Source of the DNA: Paludibacteraceae bacterium | GTDB lineage: Bacteria; Bacteroidota; Bacteroidia; Bacteroidales; Paludibacteraceae | Direction of reading: 5' to 3' | Assembly: GCA_017937025.1 (NCBI GenBank) | Contig: JAGBEJ010000002.1 | Span: forward strand, 248,001 to 312,000 | DNA: 64,000 nucleotides | Notes under the pieces: model-generated | What the model was told of the DNA's origin: nothing | Databases searched by the model: none | The model's input: the letters and a program-made list of their open reading frames with translations, nothing else | Translations under genes and position numbers: made by a program | Shown here: positions 34,834-43,160 of the stretch, in pieces | Position numbering within the stretch: the stretch's first letter is position 1 | Layout: each line of letters begins with the position of its first letter

Positions 34834-36462
34834 ATGAAACGACTGCTGCTCATACTTCTGTTGCTGCCGGCGATGGTCACGCTCCACGCCCAGCAGGAAG
34901 CCATGTTCAGCTTCTACGACTGGAACAAGATGTCGCTCAACCCTGCTGTAGCCGGCGACAACGGCACACTCAACGCCACGCTCATACACCGTAGCCAGTG
35001 GGTGGGATTCGAAGGCGCGCCGATAACGCAGTCGCTGACAGTTGACGCGCCAGTGGTAGGCGACGCAGTGAACCTCGGACTGTCGGTGCTGAACGACAAG
35101 ACCGGACCGGTACGCAACGTGGGCGTGATGGTGGATTACGCATACCGCATGAAACTGTCGGACAACTGGAAAGTGTCATTAGGTCTGAAAGCCGGATTCA
35201 ATGACTACATCTTCGACTTAGGCGGCGTGAAGACCATCGACATTGACCCCGTATTCACCAAAAGCGACAACGACTTCGACCTGAACATAGGCATCGGAGC
35301 GTTCGCCAGCTACAAGCGCCTGACATTCGGATTCGCCGTGCCTAAGCTCATAGAGAACGGATTCGACTACACGGTGGACGGCGCTGCCAAGGAGTTTCGC
35401 CACTACTACATGACGGCGTCATACGACCAGCCGCTGAACGAGCATTTCACCCTGCGCCCCACCACCCTACTGAAGGTGACCGAAGGCGCGCCCGTGGAAG
35501 GCGACATCACGCTCGTCTGCTTCTACGACAACAAATACTGGATAGGCGTGATGGGGCGGTCGATGGACGGCGTGGGACTGCAATGCGGCATACGTCCGTG
35601 GAAGAACTGCGCCATAGGCTACGCCTTCGACTGGTCGATAGCCAACACGACGGGATACACCAACGCCGGCAGCCATGAGGTAATGCTGCATTACGAATAC
35701 GACTACAGAAAACGCAAGCGCAAGGAACAGCCTGCACAAGAAGCGCTGCCGATGAAGCAAGAACAAGAGATTGTCGAAGCACCGAAAGACACAATAAAAC
35801 CAGAGCCAGAACCCGTCGCCGAGCCTGAAGAAGAACCAGCGCAGCCAGTCGTAGAAGACGAAGGCGACAAGATGATCGTTTACAAGGTGACGGTGGTGAA
35901 CTTCAAGAACAACGCGCCGATAGAAGGCGCTGAAGTGAGAATTGGCGGATTCTTAGAAAAGGAGACCGACTCTGCTGGCGTTGCCGAGTTCGTCTTCGCC
36001 GACGAGCAGTTCAATGTGGATGTCCGTGCCTTGGGCTACTACAATGTGCGCACAACACGGAAAGGCAGTCAGAACGACACCATCTACATGACCGTGATGC
36101 TGAACCGCAGAATCGTCTTGAAAAACATCTATTACGACTTCGACAAAGCCGACCTCAGAGCGGAAAGTGTGAAGGAGTTAGAGAAAATCGTCGCATTCCT
36201 GAAAACCAACCCAGACCTGAAAATAGAACTCGGCAGCCACACCGACTCACGCGGCAACGACGACTACAACATGCGGCTTTCTGAACGCCGTGCAAAAAGC
36301 GTCGTGGACTACATCATAAGCCGTGGCATAAGCCCTGAGCGAATAGCCAGCAAGGGATATGGCGAGACACGCCTCGTTAACGACTGCGGCAACGGCGTTA
36401 AGTGCACCGAGGAAGAACACCAGCAGAACCGACGGACGGAAATCCTGATTCTTGAGAAATAA
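34834..36462 (+). CDS. PorP/SprF-OmpA fusion, type IX secretion accessory protein
   Basis: This 542-residue protein has a signal peptide, then a PorP/SprF outer-membrane domain (about residues 20-300; FSFYDWNKMSLNPAVAGDNG, HRSQWVGFEGAPITQSL), an acidic Glu/Pro linker (305-345), a carboxypeptidase-regulatory-like beta domain (350-420; VVNFKNNAPIEGAEVRIGG) and an OmpA peptidoglycan-binding domain (428-542; NIYYDFDKADLRAES, GSHTDSRGNDDYNMRLSERR). PorP/SprF proteins anchor or guide T9SS substrates at the outer membrane, and SprF partners type-B CTD substrates in Flavobacterium. The fusion to OmpA would tie it to the cell wall. It starts 15 nt after the type-B CTD gene, so the two are likely partners. 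Confidence 0.88.
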   Translation: MKRLLLILLLLPAMVTLHAQQEAMFSFYDWNKMSLNPAVAGDNGTLNATLIHRSQWVGFEGAPITQSLTVDAPVVGDAVNLGLSVLNDKTGPVRNVGVMVDYAYRMKLSDNWKVSLGLKAGFNDYIFDLGGVKTIDIDPVFTKSDNDFDLNIGIGAFASYKRLTFGFAVPKLIENGFDYTVDGAAKEFRHYYMTASYDQPLNEHFTLRPTTLLKVTEGAPVEGDITLVCFYDNKYWIGVMGRSMDGVGLQCGIRPWKNCAIGYAFDWSIANTTGYTNAGSHEVMLHYEYDYRKRKRKEQPAQEALPMKQEQEIVEAPKDTIKPEPEPVAEPEEEPAQPVVEDEGDKMIVYKVTVVNFKNNAPIEGAEVRIGGFLEKETDSAGVAEFVFADEQFNVDVRALGYYNVRTTRKGSQNDTIYMTVMLNRRIVLKNIYYDFDKADLRAESVKELEKIVAFLKTNPDLKIELGSHTDSRGNDDYNMRLSERRAKSVVDYIISRGISPERIASKGYGETRLVNDCGNGVKCTEEEHQQNRRTEILILEK

Positions 36463-36474
36463 GCAACGAAGCCT

Positions 36475-36482
36475 TACCTTTG
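36475..36482 (+). promoter_or_regulatory. -7 element of the MATE exporter gene
   Basis: TACCTTTG followed by CAC matches TAnnTTTG, 25 nt before the ATG at 36508. Confidence 0.7.
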
Positions 36483-36507
36483 CACAAGAAAAAAAAGCAG
36501 AACTGCA

Positions 36508-37860
36508 ATGGAAAGAGACAGTATCGACTTCGGCAAGACGAACATCCCAAGACTATTTGTGAAATTATTCATACCCACAGTCTTAGGAATGCTCTTCAAC
36601 TCAATATTCAACATTGCCGATGGAATATTCGTGGGCAAAGGCGTAGGCAGCGACGCTCTCGCAGCCGTCAACATAAGCGCACCGCTATACACACTGAGCA
36701 CAGGACTGGGACTGCTGTTCGGCACTGGCGCGTCCGTCGTGGCGCAGATACACCTGTCGAGAAAGAACACCAAGGCAGCCAACATAAACATAACGCAAGC
36801 GCTCACCATACCTACAGCATTAATGTGCGGAATCATGCTCATGATTGTGATTTTCGCGCCAGAATTGAACTACGTGTTCGGCGGTTCCGAAAAGTTAGAG
36901 CCGCTCACCGTGGAATACATGAGATACGTGAGCCCCACTTTCCTGTTCATGATTGTCATGATTGTGGGAATGTTCGTCATAAGGCTCGACGGCTCGCCTA
37001 AGTACGCGATGCTGTCAAACGTCATACCATCTGTGCTGAACATCGTGCTCGACTGGGCGTTCATCTTTCCGCTCGACATGGGAATCAAGGGCGCCGCCAT
37101 CGCCACAAGCACAGCGCAAGGTCTCGGAGCCATCATGGTACTGCTCTACTTCGTGAATAAAACCAAAGTCATAAACCTGTACATGCCGAAGTTCAGCAGG
37201 ACGAGCTTGCGCCTAACGGCAAGAAACGCGGGTTATATGTGCAAATTGGGATTCCCTACATTCGTCGGCGAAATAGCCATGTCATTCATCATGATGACAG
37301 GCAACTACATGTTCATGAGCCGTTTGCAGGAGGACGGAGTGGCAGCCTTCAGCATCGCTTGCTATCTGCTGCCGGTCATATTCATGTTCGGAGGCGCTAT
37401 AGGCGAGTCCATGCTGCCCATTGTGAGTTTCAACCACGGACTGAAAAACAAAGCCAGAATCCACAGCACATTAAAACTGTCACTCAGTCTCACTGCGACA
37501 TGCGGTATGTTCATGACCTGGCTCAGCGTCATGTTCAACGACCAGCTGCTCATGCTCTTCATCGACAAAGGCACAAGGGCGTTCGAGATAGCCTCGGCAG
37601 GTCTCGACTACTACAGCGCCGGCTTTCTGTTCATATCCATAAACCTTGTAATGATAATGTTTCTGCAAAGCATAGAGCGCCCTAAGGCATCATTGTTTTT
37701 CATGGTGTTAAGAGGCTTCGTCATAGTGCTGCCGGCTTTCTTCATTCTGCCGTCATTCATCGGCGACGCTGGTCTATGGCTGAGCATACCAGTGGCAGAA
37801 TCCGTGGTGACTGTACTTATTATCGCATACACCGTCATCAACAGAAAAAGATTGTATTAG
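36508..37860 (+). CDS. MATE family efflux transporter
   Basis: This 450-residue protein has about 12 transmembrane helices and the MATE marks FVKLFIPTVLGMLFNSIFNIADGIFVG at the start, LLFGTGASVVAQIHLSRKN and the paired second half (GFPTFVGEIAMSF, FGGAIGESMLPIVSFNHG). MATE proteins export cationic drugs or metabolites using sodium or proton gradients; the substrate is unknown. It has its own promoter and a downstream hairpin. A decayed AraC-type regulator fragment lies behind it, possibly once its regulator. Confidence 0.92.
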   Translation: MERDSIDFGKTNIPRLFVKLFIPTVLGMLFNSIFNIADGIFVGKGVGSDALAAVNISAPLYTLSTGLGLLFGTGASVVAQIHLSRKNTKAANINITQALTIPTALMCGIMLMIVIFAPELNYVFGGSEKLEPLTVEYMRYVSPTFLFMIVMIVGMFVIRLDGSPKYAMLSNVIPSVLNIVLDWAFIFPLDMGIKGAAIATSTAQGLGAIMVLLYFVNKTKVINLYMPKFSRTSLRLTARNAGYMCKLGFPTFVGEIAMSFIMMTGNYMFMSRLQEDGVAAFSIACYLLPVIFMFGGAIGESMLPIVSFNHGLKNKARIHSTLKLSLSLTATCGMFMTWLSVMFNDQLLMLFIDKGTRAFEIASAGLDYYSAGFLFISINLVMIMFLQSIERPKASLFFMVLRGFVIVLPAFFILPSFIGDAGLWLSIPVAESVVTVLIIAYTVINRKRLY

Positions 37861-37873
37861 ACCGCCAAGAAAA

Positions 37874-37911
37874 GTCCAGAAGACAGCACCAATACAGCTT
37901 GCCTTCTGGAC
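37874..37911 (+). terminator. Hairpin after the MATE gene
   Basis: GTCCAGAAG/CTTCTGGAC is a perfect 9-bp inverted repeat with a 20-nt loop, but no T-run follows, so termination is uncertain. Confidence 0.45.
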
Positions 37912-37922
37912 CACACTTATGA

Positions 37923-38144
37923 AAGAAATACCTGTCCCACATAATCAAAGAAACCACTGGCAGAGGAGCGCCACAATGGATCAACGAGTATGTCATAACG
38001 AACGCCAAAGTGCTCCTGAACGAACGGAGAGACCTCAGTATCAAAGAGATTTCCGAAACAATGGGTTTTGCCGAGCTGCCATTGTTCTGCAGATACTTCA
38101 AGCGCAGCACCGGTATGTCGCCGTCAGAATTCAGACGCAGATAA
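37923..38144 (+). pseudogene. AraC-family regulator remnant (C-terminal HTH only)
   Basis: After an in-frame stop at 37920-37922 the frame reads KKYLSHIIKETTGRGAPQWI, then NAKVLLNERRDLSIKEISE, FAELPLFCRYFKRSTGMSPSEFRRR and a stop at 38142. These are the two helix-turn-helix motifs of a Bacteroidales AraC regulator. No start codon, effector domain or promoter is present; the sequence just before (LMKE...) looks like the same gene in another frame, which suggests a frameshift as well as truncation. It is the dead end of a regulator gene at the left border of an accessory region. Confidence 0.75.
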
Positions 38145-38277
38145 AAGCCAGTCCCTGAGCATTCGGTCCCCAAGCGGAGCCGAAGCACCGAACCAAGCCA
38201 AGTCAATCGTCATCCGGCATTTCGGCTACGCTCAATGACCGGAAAAATTTGTTTTTGAGAAATAAACCTATTTAGAC
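38145..38277. repeat. Intergenic stretch with a dispersed repeat
   Basis: This stretch holds CATTTCGGCTACGCTCAATG (38217-38236) and the reversed form AGCGGAGCCGAAGCACCG (38173-38190). Both motifs recur at 56600-56764. No open frame of interest was seen. Confidence 0.55.
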
Positions 38278-38285
38278 TATTTTTG
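38278..38285 (+). promoter_or_regulatory. -7 element of the DUF4236-AAA operon leader
   Basis: TATTTTTG followed by CA matches TAnnTTTG and lies 314 nt before the first ATG (38600), leaving room for a long leader RNA. Confidence 0.65.
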
Positions 38286-38599
38286 CAAGATATAAGAACT
38301 ACATTTACGAAAACAAAAACGAAAGATTTTTTATTAGAAAGACAAAGTTGATATAACATAGTATTAATCATAGCGTTTGCCGCTATTCTGAAATCATTCC
38401 AAAGCTTGGTCGCATAGGAAATTATATCCAGAAGATAGCTGTGGATGTCTGCGTGTAACCACGTGGACATTCCTTGTCTGGATATAAGGGTCTGACCAAG
38501 CACCTGGAATGTGGATGAGGATTTGTCCACGTTCTTTTTTATGGGTGCTTGGTTGTAGTGTTTTAGGTTAATGGCAAACGCGCCTAAAACAAAAGAAAA
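38286..38599 (+). ncRNA. Structured leader RNA of the DUF4236-AAA operon
   Basis: Helices seen: ATAGCG/CGCTAT with a 5-nt loop (38370-38386); a rod-like hairpin built from GCTTGGTC/GACCAAGC (38404 and 38494), ATATCCAGA/TCTGGATAT (38424 and 38477), GGATGTC/GACATTCC and a CGTG-TAAC-CACG tip; a terminator-like hairpin (38507-38540); and GTTTTAGG/CCTAAAAC (38560-38590) just before the ATG. CCAAGCACC at 38496 can instead pair with GGTGCTTGG at 38544, around the terminator. GCGTTTGCC (38373-38381) is complementary to GGCAAACGC (38573-38581), loop to loop. It has the same kind of parts as the leader at 24783-25107. Confidence 0.65.
38507..38540 (+). terminator. Terminator-like hairpin in the DUF4236-AAA leader
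   Basis: GAATGTGGA and TCCACGTTC form a 9-bp stem with one G-T pair, followed by six T. Read alone it would end the transcript 60 nt before the first gene; the flanking CCAAGCACC/GGTGCTTGG stem may control it. Confidence 0.7.
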
Positions 38600-39115
38600 A
38601 TGAGCACATTACAAGACATTGCCTCAAAACTACTGGCAACAAAGAAATACACAGACAAAGCCAGTGCTATTCTTAATCTTATCGCAGACAATAAAATTAG
38701 CATGTCTGACCTCAATAATACATTAGCGGAAATTAAAACAAAACGTATAACTGACCTCAAAGATCAACTAATCAACGTTGCAATAGATTATATAAACATA
38801 TGTCTTGAAGACAACGTTTTAACACAAACAGAGATGCAGGACTTCCGAATGTTGAAACACTTTTTCAAAATTCAAGAAGGTGATTTCATTCGCTGTCATA
38901 AAGAACAAGAGATAAAACACATATTGATCGCACAACTACATAACATACAATCCGACAACATAGTTGACAAAACAGAAGCATTGATGAAAGTTGATTTACA
39001 AGAAATGTTCGGCTTAAGTTATGATCAGTTTCTAAAAATCGAGAATGAAGTTTCAAAAGAAAGTATTAAAAATGGTGCGAATCCATTTGATTTGGACACA
39101 TTCATAAAGAAATAA
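38600..39115 (+). CDS. Hypothetical helical protein (TerB-like)
   Basis: This 171-residue protein is predicted all-helical and has no signal peptide. The stretch DYINICLEDNVLTQTEMQDFRMLKHFF resembles the helix-loop-helix acidic segment of TerB/tellurite-resistance-type domains, where an EDG/N-x-L-x-x-x-E pattern is common. This is a pattern resemblance only. It is AT-rich like the next gene, which starts 38 nt downstream, and both lie behind the structured leader at 38286-38599. The pair looks like a two-gene accessory operon between the MATE exporter and rimM. Confidence 0.7.
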   Translation: MSTLQDIASKLLATKKYTDKASAILNLIADNKISMSDLNNTLAEIKTKRITDLKDQLINVAIDYINICLEDNVLTQTEMQDFRMLKHFFKIQEGDFIRCHKEQEIKHILIAQLHNIQSDNIVDKTEALMKVDLQEMFGLSYDQFLKIENEVSKESIKNGANPFDLDTFIKK

Positions 39116-39153
39116 ACAACCATAAGAATAGAAATCATAAAACGTATTTGATT

Positions 39154-41757
39154 ATGGCAGGATGGAATTATAGAAGAAGGGTAAATATTGCCCCTGGAGT
39201 AACATTAAATTTCAGCAGAAAGGGAGTTTCCACATCAGTCGGACCTAAGGGAGCTCGACTCACATATGGAAAACACGGAACATATTTGAACACAAGCATT
39301 CCTGGTACAGGATTATACCGCAGACAAAAAATTGGCGGCACAGCAAAAAGTCAAAGCAAACAAGCAGTATCTTCGTATAACACAAACGGAATCGGATGCT
39401 TGTTTGCCGTCATTTTATTCTCTATAGTATTCCTTGCAAAGCCATCATTATTCATTTCTATATTGTTAATAACTGGAGGGGTATGTTTCATTTTTTATGA
39501 AATTTTTAAAGCAAACAAATCTGATAGTCTCCCAAAAGACGAATGCCTAAATATCCAAGACGAGCAAGATCTTGTTAGATTAAAACTAATATCTCTAAAA
39601 GACAAAGAATCTGAAACACACAAGATTCTATCATCATACTATAAATGCTTATCAATTTTACCTCAAATCGGCGAAGCTGAGAAAATACTAACGGAACTTA
39701 AGAACAAAAAAAGCAAGAAATATATAGAACAAATTCCTATATGGGAAAAGAAAAAAGAAGAGCTAACAAAAGAATTTGAGAATGCAAAATATTCAGCAAA
39801 TGAGTCTTTATCTGTTGAACACAAAAGAATATACAAAGACTTCTGCGAAAGTTTTAATGAATTGACAAACTGCGGGCGATTATTTGAACAGCAAGTAATC
39901 GAAAGCAAAGATGTCAAAATCACAACAGACGATTTTGATTTTATAAAAAACGACACAGAAACACCTGTTATCATAAGAGAAGACGGTTCACAAATATACT
40001 TCTACCCTACATTTATCATTAATGCAAAAAGTTCAACGCGTTTTGACGTCATTTCTATGAATGATATGAAAATAGGCGTATATGACCATACGGTTTTACA
40101 CAAGAATGACTGTCCTAAAGATGCGGAAATTATAGGCTTCAGATACACATATGAGAATAAGGACGGAAGTCCAGACATGCGTCGCACAATAAATCCTCTT
40201 TTGACTATAGCAAAATACAGAGTTATCAAATTCACTAACATTGACGGATTTAAAATCAGCATCAGCAACCGTAATGTTGCCATAAAATTCGAAACTACAC
40301 TAAATGACTTATTGGCGATAAACAACAACACAAATACAATTCAAGAAAATCAAGACCCATACATATTAGACAAAAAGATTTATGAGAAACATCTCAATAT
40401 CGTAAAACGTACTTACGAAATGGCCTCATGGATGAAGTCAAGCGATGATATCCAAACGGTATTAAACAAGCAAAATATCAAAATCGAAGGGAACAACACA
40501 AACAACCCTATTAACATACTTATAGAAATAGATTTTCTAAAGTGTTTCTTAAAACTGGGCAAGCAGCTTGATTTTACGAATTGTGAAAGTATCGGACTTA
40601 TTATGCTATTCACTGCATTGCACAATAATAAAATCATTGAATACGATGAAATCACGACATATCAAATGCAATCAACTCCTTTATTAAAATATTATCAATC
40701 ATTACAAAAGTCTATTGAGAAAAACAATGAACCAGAAGGAGGTTTCTTAATCTCATTTTTATTGAAAGAGGTTGATAAAAAAATGCAATTCAAATACTTA
40801 ATAATATTGCACGACTTTTCTACCACAATAGCAGACATTGATCATACAATTACAAGCAAAGAACAAAATGGTCTTGATTATGTAGAACAGAAAATGTCTG
40901 AAACCAAACCTTCAGATATTGATCAAAAGACTAAAAGTGAACCAGTCTCAAGCAAATCAAATAGAGCGATTGATGAATTACAAAAACTCATTGGTTTAAC
41001 ATCCGTCAAGAGTGAAATATCTTCGTTAGCGAATTTTATCAATATTCAAAATATGCGTCAAGAAAAGGGTATGAAAGTATCACCTATCTCATACCATTGC
41101 GTTTTCACTGGTAATCCTGGAACTGGAAAAACAACCGTTGCTCGCATTGTTGCACGAATTTATAAAGAGTTGGGGATATTAAAGAAAGGACATCTTGTTG
41201 AAACCGACCGTTCTGGACTTGTCGCCGAATATGTTGGTCAAACTGCTGTCAAAACAAATAAGATAATTGATGAAGCCCTTGACGGCGTTTTGTTTATTGA
41301 CGAGGCGTACTCTCTTGTTGACGGCGGCGAAAAAGATTTTGGGAAAGAAGCGATTTCAACCCTTCTGAAACGTATGGAAGACGAGCGTGATCGTCTAATT
41401 GTTATTTTGGCTGGTTACACAAACGACATGAAACGCTTCATTGATTCAAACCCAGGTCTCCAATCTCGTTTCAATCGTTACATTGAATTCCAAGATTACA
41501 CAGCTGATGAATTGTTGCAAATTTTTGAATTCAACCTTAAGAGCAACGAGTATCAAATGTCTAATGAAGCCAAAAACGCATTAATGATACACCTGCAAAA
41601 ATGTACAAAAGAAAAGGACGAACGATTTGGAAATGGACGTTTCGTCCGCAACCTATTTGAAAGAACGATAGAAAAACAGGCAAATCGTCTTTCACAAACA
41701 CAAAACATTACAGCAGATATGCTAACAACAATAGAAGTCAACGACCTGCCTGAATAA
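39154..41757 (+). CDS. DUF4236 protein with C-terminal CbxX/SpoVK-type AAA+ ATPase
   Basis: This 867-residue protein starts with a DUF4236 domain (AGWNYRRRVNIAPGVTLNFS, GVSTSVGPKG; residues 1-55), then two membrane segments (about 77-115), a coiled-coil and mixed region (115-590), and a CbxX/CfxQ-type AAA+ domain: Walker A GNPGTGKTT at about 653-661, Walker B DGVLFIDEAYSLVDGG, the arginine-rich LQSRFNRYIEF and sensor 2 GNGRFVRNLFE. The ATG at 39154 is preferred to the TTG at 39148 because DUF4236 proteins begin here. Such ATPases remodel other proteins; a membrane-linked defence or stress role is plausible but not shown. Confidence 0.85.
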   Translation: MAGWNYRRRVNIAPGVTLNFSRKGVSTSVGPKGARLTYGKHGTYLNTSIPGTGLYRRQKIGGTAKSQSKQAVSSYNTNGIGCLFAVILFSIVFLAKPSLFISILLITGGVCFIFYEIFKANKSDSLPKDECLNIQDEQDLVRLKLISLKDKESETHKILSSYYKCLSILPQIGEAEKILTELKNKKSKKYIEQIPIWEKKKEELTKEFENAKYSANESLSVEHKRIYKDFCESFNELTNCGRLFEQQVIESKDVKITTDDFDFIKNDTETPVIIREDGSQIYFYPTFIINAKSSTRFDVISMNDMKIGVYDHTVLHKNDCPKDAEIIGFRYTYENKDGSPDMRRTINPLLTIAKYRVIKFTNIDGFKISISNRNVAIKFETTLNDLLAINNNTNTIQENQDPYILDKKIYEKHLNIVKRTYEMASWMKSSDDIQTVLNKQNIKIEGNNTNNPINILIEIDFLKCFLKLGKQLDFTNCESIGLIMLFTALHNNKIIEYDEITTYQMQSTPLLKYYQSLQKSIEKNNEPEGGFLISFLLKEVDKKMQFKYLIILHDFSTTIADIDHTITSKEQNGLDYVEQKMSETKPSDIDQKTKSEPVSSKSNRAIDELQKLIGLTSVKSEISSLANFINIQNMRQEKGMKVSPISYHCVFTGNPGTGKTTVARIVARIYKELGILKKGHLVETDRSGLVAEYVGQTAVKTNKIIDEALDGVLFIDEAYSLVDGGEKDFGKEAISTLLKRMEDERDRLIVILAGYTNDMKRFIDSNPGLQSRFNRYIEFQDYTADELLQIFEFNLKSNEYQMSNEAKNALMIHLQKCTKEKDERFGNGRFVRNLFERTIEKQANRLSQTQNITADMLTTIEVNDLPE

Positions 41758-41801
41758 GTTCCTCGACATCCTGAAGGCGTTGTAAATCCAAAACAATAGC
41801 T

Positions 41802-41809
41802 TAATTTTG
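41802..41809 (+). promoter_or_regulatory. -7 element of rimM
   Basis: TAATTTTG followed by CAGGC matches TAnnTTTG, 17 nt before the rimM ATG, giving a very short 5' leader. Confidence 0.6.
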
Positions 41810-41826
41810 CAGGCAAAACACTGCAC

Positions 41827-42354
41827 ATGATAAAAGAGGAAGACATAGAGAGAGTGGGCAAGGCCGTGAAAGCGCACAGCTACGGCGGCGAAGTGAAAAT
41901 CGAGTTCGACCAGAACTTCGACGAGGAGGCGGCCGAGTTCCTGATAGTGAAAGAGGACGGACTGCCAACGCCGTTCTATGTCGAGGGATACAAGTACAGC
42001 AGCGACACGCAAGCCATATACAAGCTGGAGGACATAGACACCGAGGCTGACGCGAAAAGACTGCTCGTGGGCAAGGACGTGTATGTGGAAAAGGAGCACA
42101 TAAGAGAGAACGTGACGGAGGAGACCGAAGGCACTGTCTATGCGCTGAAGGGCTACACCGTGAACGACGCCAGCCACGGCCGACTGGGCACCGTGAGCGA
42201 GATTGACGACCAGACCGCCAACATTCTGCTGATCGTGAGAAAAGACAACGGCGACGAGATAATGATACCTGTCGCCGATGAATATATCAAGGAAATTGAT
42301 GACGACAGCAAGCAGATAACACTGCAGCTGCCTGACGGATTCTTAGACCTCTGA
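41827..42354 (+). CDS. rimM: Ribosome maturation factor RimM
   Basis: This 175-residue protein has the RimM N-domain (ERVGKAVKAHSYGGEVKIEFD, with the variant of the usual KPHGLxGE motif) and the PRC-barrel domain (YALKGYTVNDASHGRLGTVSEI, EIMIPVADEYIKEIDDDSKQITLQLPDGFLDL in the usual place). RimM binds S19 and helps mature the 30S head. The gene is GC-richer than the accessory locus before it, marking the return to core genome. Confidence 0.9.
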   Translation: MIKEEDIERVGKAVKAHSYGGEVKIEFDQNFDEEAAEFLIVKEDGLPTPFYVEGYKYSSDTQAIYKLEDIDTEADAKRLLVGKDVYVEKEHIRENVTEETEGTVYALKGYTVNDASHGRLGTVSEIDDQTANILLIVRKDNGDEIMIPVADEYIKEIDDDSKQITLQLPDGFLDL

Positions 42355-42356
42355 TT

Positions 42357-43157
42357 TTATCCGCAAAGGACGTAAAGGTCGGCTCTCGGATTGAGGAGCA
42401 TGACCGGCACAGAGCATTCGTTGACGAATTCGAGCTCCTTCGGGCCGAAGATTATATCATCCAGACCATAGGAACGTGACGCCGAGGCTATGACCATGCC
42501 CGCGCCAAGCTCGTCGGCACGGCGCACCGCCTCCAGCTCCACCTTGAAGCTGTCGCCCTGTGCGGCTATCTCGCTGTGTTTCAGTTCGTACTTATTTAAA
42601 AGCGTCGTTATCTTGTCGGTAGTGATGCGCGCCTTGTGTCCAAAGTCCTTAGCTGGCATGAGCAGCAGTTCCGAACCGAAGAATCGTCCGAGATTGGCAG
42701 CGAACGGTCCTTTCTCGTTGTCCTCGACCAGGAATGTGACCGGCACAAGCACCTTGTCGAGCGTAATCTTGTCGAAGTAAGGCTTAACGAATATGTACGG
42801 GATGCGCAGGTCGCGTGTTATTTTCAGGAAGGTGCGCACCTTGTTGAATCCCTTGTGCTCGGACAGCTGGAATACGATGGTGGACGCCTCGGAAGCCGTC
42901 ATGAAGTCATGAAACTCCGACAGCGAAGGCAGCAGATGGCTCTCCGCTCCTTTCGTCACCTTAGGCGACAGCTCACTCGCCCACTCTGCCAATTTCGCCT
43001 CTATCTCATCGGGCTGCAGCGGTATCTTCCTGTCGGCGTACGAGATGAAACACACAGGCTTCTCCGCTGCCTCGGCAAGCTGCACTGCCATATCTACAGC
43101 CACCTTGGGATATTCCTCGGCAGATGTGAAAACGAATATGTACTCTATGCTGTTCAT
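42357..43157 (-). CDS. Universal-stress-protein-like protein
   Basis: This 266-residue protein has two tandem UspA-like alpha/beta halves. The second keeps the features of the family: LDKVLVPVTFLVEDNEKG at the first strand, VIASASRSYGLDDIIFGPKE and SVPVMLLNP at the end. The nucleotide-binding G-x2-G-x9-G-S/T motif is not intact, so ATP binding is doubtful. No signal peptide. It starts 3 nt after the murF-alr stop codon and is co-transcribed with it, an arrangement suggesting a cytoplasmic stress or regulatory role. It is convergent with rimM (2 nt apart). Confidence 0.72.
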   Translation of the reverse strand: MNSIEYIFVFTSAEEYPKVAVDMAVQLAEAAEKPVCFISYADRKIPLQPDEIEAKLAEWASELSPKVTKGAESHLLPSLSEFHDFMTASEASTIVFQLSEHKGFNKVRTFLKITRDLRIPYIFVKPYFDKITLDKVLVPVTFLVEDNEKGPFAANLGRFFGSELLLMPAKDFGHKARITTDKITTLLNKYELKHSEIAAQGDSFKVELEAVRRADELGAGMVIASASRSYGLDDIIFGPKELEFVNECSVPVMLLNPRADLYVLCG

Positions 43158-43160
43158 AAA

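Noticed and set aside
38286-38599. 6S RNA or type III toxin-antitoxin RNA
   Set aside because: The rod-like shape and the terminator before a gene recall both, but there is no large central bubble of 6S type, no tandem antitoxin repeats, and the following genes do not look like ToxN-type nucleases.
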